Shown: positions 6,395-7,673 of the stretch, piece by piece | Numbering within the stretch: the first letter of the stretch is position 1 | Layout of the letters: the number at the start of each line of letters is the position of its first letter | Assembly (NCBI GenBank): GCA_020847015.1 | Contig: JADLCW010000196.1 | Location: forward strand, 1-7,673 | Reading direction: 5' to 3' | DNA from: Thermomicrobiales bacterium | GTDB taxonomy: Bacteria; Chloroflexota; Chloroflexia; Thermomicrobiales; UBA6265 | Length of the DNA: 7,673 nucleotides | Position numbers and translations under genes: made by a program | The notes under the pieces: model-generated | The model's database searches: none | Told to the model about the DNA's origin: nothing | The model's input: the letters and a program-made list of their open reading frames with translations, nothing else

Positions 6395-7673
6395 CTACTC
6401 CTTGGTGACCATCCAGTAGCGGGCGCCGACGTCGGTGTTCCAGTTGTAGTTCTTGATGTTGGACCGTCCGGCGACGACGTAATCGACCTGGAACAGCAGA
6501 CCCCACGGCGCATCATCGACGATGATCTGCTGCGCTTCCCGGGACAGCTCGTCGCGCTTGGCGGTGTCCGTCATGTACATCCCCTCGGCGATGATCTCAT
6601 CGACGCGCGGGTTGCTGTAGCCGGTGGCGTTGGTGGCGGTGGCTCCGCTCTGGAAATTCCAGAACATATGGTAGTAGGGGTCGTTGACCCACGAGTAGAA
6701 CTCGCCGATGAAGGCGTGCAGTTGACCGGCGTTGAACTTCTCGTAGTACTCGGCGTCGGTCATCTTCAGAATGTTGACCGTGCCGCCCGCCTCGGCCATC
6801 GCCGATTGAATCCAGACGGCGATCTGCTCGTTCTGGGGGAAGCCGATCAGAATACCCAGATCGAACGAGAAATCCTGGATGCCGGCTGCATCGAGAATCT
6901 CGCGCGCCTTGGCCGGACCACCATCGTAGTGCCAGAACGAATAGTCGCTGGTCGGCATTCCCGCAGCCACCGGGCTGCCAATCGGCTTGGCGAAGCCAAA
7001 CATGACCTGATCGATGATGGTCTGATAGGGGATGGCGTGGCTGACCGCCTGCCGCACTTCCTTGCGATCGAACGGCGGAATGCGGGTATTCATGCCGAGA
7101 TAGTTCGGCCAGGGCACGGTGAAATCGAAGAGCTGCACGTCGGGGTTGTCGCGCAGATCGGCGAGATCCTTGGGTAGAAGATTGAAAGAGAGATCGACAT
7201 CGCCGTTGAGCAGCAAACTGAGGCGCTCCTGAGGGCTGGGCACCAGGCGGTTGAGCACGCCGCCGTTCTTGAGGACATCCTTGTTCCAGAAGTTGGGATT
7301 GGGAGCGAACTCCCATTCGACACCGGGAGTCCAGCTGCTGAGCACGTAGGCGGCCGAGCCGAAGGGATTGGTTTTGAAGTATTCGTGCCCGGTGGGATCG
7401 TCGGCAGTGGCGTGCTCCGCCAATGCGTCGGCGCTCATCACATCCAACACATTGACGGCAGCCATCTTGAGCGCGAACACGGTCGGCTGTTCGAGCGTCA
7501 GCACGACAGTGAAGTCGTCCGGCGCGGCGATCTGGTCCGGCGACATCACCGTCATCATGTTGAAGACCAGCTTGGAGTAGACCGAGGTGTCGGAAACGCC
7601 GCGATCCCAGGTGGCCTTGACGTCGCGCGAGGTGAGCGGGGAGCCGTCGCTGAAGGTGAGATCCTGCCGCAAC
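6395..7673 (-). CDS. ABC transporter solute-binding protein, family 5 (dipeptide/oligopeptide type), N-terminus beyond window
   Basis: Extracytoplasmic receptor that captures the transported solute and hands it to an ABC permease. The visible 425 codons begin inside the mature protein: the first residues (LRQDLTFSDGSPLTSRDV) are the conserved 'LRDGVKFHDGTPLTAEDV' element of the family, normally about 100 residues from the start. The true start and signal peptide are therefore outside the window, and the first TTG codon here is not a start. Later landmarks in visible residues: NPFGSAAYVLSSW (102-114), PNPNFWNKD (124-132), EVRQAVSHAIPYQTII (205-220) with the typical FGFAKPIGSPVAAGMP (225-240), and GYSNPRVDEII (351-361). 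The protein ends naturally with MVTKE and TAG at 6395. Family 5 proteins carry peptides but also nickel, opines and many other small molecules, so the solute is not fixed. It lies 116 nt upstream of the catabolic genes on the same strand and may supply their substrate. Confidence 0.93.
   Translation of the reverse strand, partial: LRQDLTFSDGSPLTSRDVKATWDRGVSDTSVYSKLVFNMMTVMSPDQIAAPDDFTVVLTLEQPTVFALKMAAVNVLDVMSADALAEHATADDPTGHEYFKTNPFGSAAYVLSSWTPGVEWEFAPNPNFWNKDVLKNGGVLNRLVPSPQERLSLLLNGDVDLSFNLLPKDLADLRDNPDVQLFDFTVPWPNYLGMNTRIPPFDRKEVRQAVSHAIPYQTIIDQVMFGFAKPIGSPVAAGMPTSDYSFWHYDGGPAKAREILDAAGIQDFSFDLGILIGFPQNEQIAVWIQSAMAEAGGTVNILKMTDAEYYEKFNAGQLHAFIGEFYSWVNDPYYHMFWNFQSGATATNATGYSNPRVDEIIAEGMYMTDTAKRDELSREAQQIIVDDAPWGLLFQVDYVVAGRSNIKNYNWNTDVGARYWMVTKE

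Noticed and set aside
4935..6419. 494-codon plus-strand open frame
   Set aside because: Antisense to the LLM and small-protein genes. It has no domain signal and crosses the intergenic spacer.
6296..7177. 293-codon plus-strand open frame
   Set aside because: Antisense to the solute-binding protein gene, which carries family-5 motifs.
1..7673. CRISPR array, tRNA/rRNA, IS element or phage attachment site
   Set aside because: No regularly spaced repeats, no transposase or integrase motifs, and coding density is near complete with metabolic genes.

Overview
The window is a dense, entirely minus-strand gene cluster from a high-GC bacterium (roughly mid-60s % GC by eye). The gene content is family-5 (dipeptide/oligopeptide type) ABC uptake, an F420/FMN luciferase-like oxidoreductase, a DUF917 (S-methyl-thiohydantoin desulfurase-like) protein and a Cox-type molybdenum hydroxylase. 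This mix is common in Chloroflexota (Thermomicrobia-like), Actinomycetota and some Alphaproteobacteria. No ribosomal or tRNA gene is present, so the taxonomic guess is weak.

In the direction of transcription (right to left): (1) the last 425 codons of an ABC-transporter solute-binding protein, 7673-6395, whose N-terminus lies outside the window; (2) a 116-bp spacer with a perfect 10-bp inverted repeat; (3) a luciferase-like flavin/F420 oxidoreductase, 6278-5232; (4) a 94-aa protein that looks like a dimeric alpha/beta-barrel (ABM/NIPSNAP-like) fold, 5245-4961, overlapping its upstream neighbour by 14 nt; (5) a DUF917 protein, 4945-3800; (6) a 2Fe-2S small subunit, 3763-3302; (7) a CoxG-like SRPBCC protein, 3296-2853; (8) an FAD-binding medium subunit starting at GTG, 2836-1916; (9) the molybdopterin-binding large subunit, 1919 to beyond position 1, of which 639 codons are visible. 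Genes 3 to 9 are separated by at most 36 nt or overlap, so they very probably form one operon.

Genes 6, 8 and 9 are the three subunits (S, M, L) of one molybdenum hydroxylase, and CoxG is a known accessory of such enzymes. The large subunit lacks the AYXCSFR loop of true aerobic CO dehydrogenase. It also lacks, by eye alignment, the substrate-contacting Glu and Phe of xanthine dehydrogenase, so its substrate is probably neither CO nor xanthine. Taken together the cluster reads as a catabolic operon: import of a small (perhaps N- or S-heterocyclic) compound, hydroxylation by the Mo enzyme, and further oxidation or ring chemistry by the luciferase-like enzyme and the DUF917 protein. The substrate is not known from the sequence; a thiohydantoin- or hydantoin-like compound is a hypothesis resting only on the DUF917 family assignment.

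No mobile element, CRISPR array, RNA gene or gene-free stretch longer than 300 bases was seen. Several very long plus-strand open frames exist but are antisense shadows of the real genes.
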